This document shows positions 62,147 to 64,000 of a DNA stretch of 64,000 bases, in pieces (within the stretch, counting starts at the first letter, position 1; each line of letters opens with the position of its first letter). This DNA comes from Alnus glutinosa. Lineage: Eukaryota > Streptophyta > Magnoliopsida > Fagales > Betulaceae. Location: the NCBI RefSeq assembly GCF_958979055.1, contig NC_084886.1, positions 51,605,654 through 51,669,653 on the forward strand. Direction: 5' to 3'. The position numbers and the translations under genes were made by a program. Below the pieces are notes generated by a model. That model had not been told where the DNA came from. It did no database searches and was given only the letters and a program-made list of their open reading frames with translations.

Positions 62147-63973
62147 GGGTTAAAGACATATTTGGTACCTGTGGTTTAAAAACTTTATTTTGTGGTATTT
62201 CAGTTTCAATTCGCATCATAGATAGTACCTGGGTTTTGAGAAAAGACAAATTTGATATTTCCGCTGATTTTTCCGTCTAATATTTAACGGTCTGTTACGT
62301 GTGAACCACTTAGGGTTGACACGTGGCACAATATAAAAAAAAAAATTAATTAAAAAGTTAAAATTAATAAAACTTAAAAAAAAGAAAAAAAGAAAAAGAA
62401 AAAAGAGAAACGTGGGTTGGTTTTGGTGCACAGGAATTCAGAGAGAGGAAGAGTTGATGATGAAACGAAGTCTCCTCCTCCGATCCTCCTCCTCCACGAA
62501 GATGCTCTTTGGTACAAGGAGGCCAAGTAACGAAAGCTATGATTTTACAGTTTGGCTTCTGATCAACTTTGAATCTAACAGAGGAAGACGATGGCGCTTC
62601 ATTGATTTCTCTGTACAGTCCAGAAACTGTTGCCCATGAATGGTGTAGGACATTAGAGGTCACAACCAAACTTCCCGGCCAATTCCAACCCACTGCTAAA
62701 TCAACGAAAAAAATAGTAAAGAAATTGTGATGCAATCGGATTTCCACGGTCAAGAAACAAAACGAAGAAAAGAAACAAAAAAAAAATAAAAAATAAAATA
62801 AAATTGCAATGGGTTTCTTCTTACAAGGGAGAATATCGGTTCATCCTCTATGGCTTTGTTAGATCCGGTTACAGACAGCGAAAAGCTGAAAAAAACTTTG
62901 AGTTATTATAAACAATAACGAGAAATTAGAATCAGTTAAGTCTTCACGGAGAAAATGGTTATGGCCATGTCCATGTGTTCTACCGGCCAGTGCAGTTGAA
63001 GCCTGTTTTTCTGTTTCTTTGTTGTGTGTTGCAGTTGTTTTCTTATGCAGCCTTATCTGTTTTTTTAGATCAAAATTTGGTTTGTAAAAGTTATTTTATG
63101 TCTTTTTAGATCAAAATCTGGTTTGTAAAGGTTATTTTATAGCTAAGAATGTATGTTATCTTCTAGATTAAGTAGAGGTTCATGTACAGTAGAGTAGATG
63201 CATATTCTGTTGTCTAGGTTATCTTTTAGCAGCTATAATTTGTTATGGTTTGAGTCTGACTTTATCTGGATAGAGGAAATTCTAATCCTTGTACCTCTAA
63301 CTTAGTTTATTAGAAAATTTTATAACCTTGAACAGTAGACCGTTTGGTCTCTTTTTTATATGTTGGAAGAGATTTTTAAATCAAAAAGAAGAAGAAGAAA
63401 GAATCAGTCCAAGTCTTCGTCAACTAACCATGGGGTGGTTTGGCCACCCCAGGCTTGAGCACCCTTTTCTTAAATGTTTTTTAAAATTTTTTTTAATTAA
63501 TTTCTAAAATTTTTATTTTTTGAAGTTTTATTAATTTTTATTTTTTAATTAATGTTTAAAGTTTTTATTTTTATTTTTTAATATTGTGCCACGTGTAAGG
63601 AGGGAGGGAGGGGGGGGGGATGGCCTACCACCCAAATTTCTTAAAAAAAAAAATTATAAGGTGGGAAAAAATAAAAAATAAAAAATATAAGGTAAAAATA
63701 AAAATCTAGCTTACTTGGCTCCTACTAAATTTTTTTTTTTGCCCATTGGCCCCTGCCCATAAGAATTTCTAGCTCCGTCCCTAGCCACGTGTCAACCCTT
63801 AGTGGTTGACACGTGACAGACTGTTAAATATTGGACCAAAAAATAGACGGAGGCACCAAGTTTATCTTTTCTCAAAATCCAGGTACTATCTGGTCTATCT
63901 ATTATGAGAATTAAAACTAAATTATCAAAAAATAAAATTTTTAAACCACAAGTACCCAATATGTCTTTAACCC
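62147..63973. mobile_element. 1.8-kb Mutator-like element, possible Pack-MULE
   Basis: The 9-bp duplication AAAAATTAA is perfect at 62138-62146 and 63974-63982. The element begins GGGTTAAAGACATATTTGGT and ends in its inverted form (AATATGTCTTTAACCC). The arms of about 190 bp share GGTTGACACGTG and TTAACGGTCTGT-type words. Between them are about 1.4 kb of non-repetitive sequence (62430-63400) with no transposase. Part of it has gene-like composition and an open frame at 62412-62639 with no recognised product. It may be captured host sequence. The arms resemble those of the MITE at 21251-21735. Confidence 0.85.
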
Positions 63974-64000
63974 AAAAATTAAAGAAAAACCATAGGTTAT

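Noticed and set aside
62412-62639. 75-residue frame inside the Mutator-like element as a real gene
   Set aside because: No recognisable protein, and the flanking structure is a transposon. Kept only as possible captured sequence.

Overview
This is nuclear DNA of a flowering plant: AT-rich, with intron-containing genes, plastid-targeted proteins encoded in the nucleus, plant-only families (ABA receptor, PPR, SWEET, CPC/TRY R3-MYB) and many small terminal-inverted-repeat elements, TRIM retroelements and long microsatellites. Protein similarity and gene order point to a eudicot. The long repeat-filled introns and spacers suggest a woody rosid, but the species cannot be fixed from the sequence alone.

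Eight protein genes are supported, left to right: a PYL8/PYL9-type abscisic acid receptor (+, 4130-6726); the chloroplast/mitochondrial protease FTSH11 (-, 8393-20985, 17 exons); a polypyrimidine-tract-binding protein (-, 22904-29253 plus a leader exon near 30342); a six-span membrane protein of unknown function (-, 32768-34537); an intronless E-class pentatricopeptide repeat protein (+, 36456-38636); a SWEET3-type sugar transporter (-, 40427-41994); a single-repeat R3-MYB of the CPC/TRY group (+, 50480-52337); and the plastid RNA polymerase sigma factor SIGE/SIG5 (-, 53272-56012 plus a leader exon near 57049). Exon junctions were placed by hand from reading frames, splice motifs and family knowledge. 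In the multi-exon genes the exon phases add up to an uninterrupted reading frame.

Five of the eight (PYL8, FTSH11, PTB, SWEET3, TRY) occur in the same order as five consecutive Arabidopsis loci, AT5G53160 to AT5G53200. The window is therefore a conserved block. The membrane protein, the PPR gene and SIGE sit inside or beside it as extras relative to Arabidopsis. The genes do not form a single pathway; several concern ABA/stress and plastid function (ABA receptor, FtsH11, SigE).

The rest is largely transposon-derived. Three elements with long terminal inverted repeats have perfect 9-bp target duplications (21251-21735, 25059-25519, 62147-63973), and a fourth (47553-48809) has a 9-10 bp duplication and carries a nested element. 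All four are Mutator-like. FTSH11 introns hold two complete TRIM retroelements with TSDs plus a solo LTR. A decayed, 5'-truncated LINE lies at 58767-60549. I found no tRNA or rRNA gene, CRISPR array or virus-derived gene.

Most notable for follow-up: the conserved gene block, two GC-AG introns (FTSH11 and SWEET3), a candidate poison exon beside a CU-rich tract inside the PTB gene, a Mutator-like element in the FTSH11 promoter, and a 1.8-kb Mutator-like element whose interior may be captured sequence.
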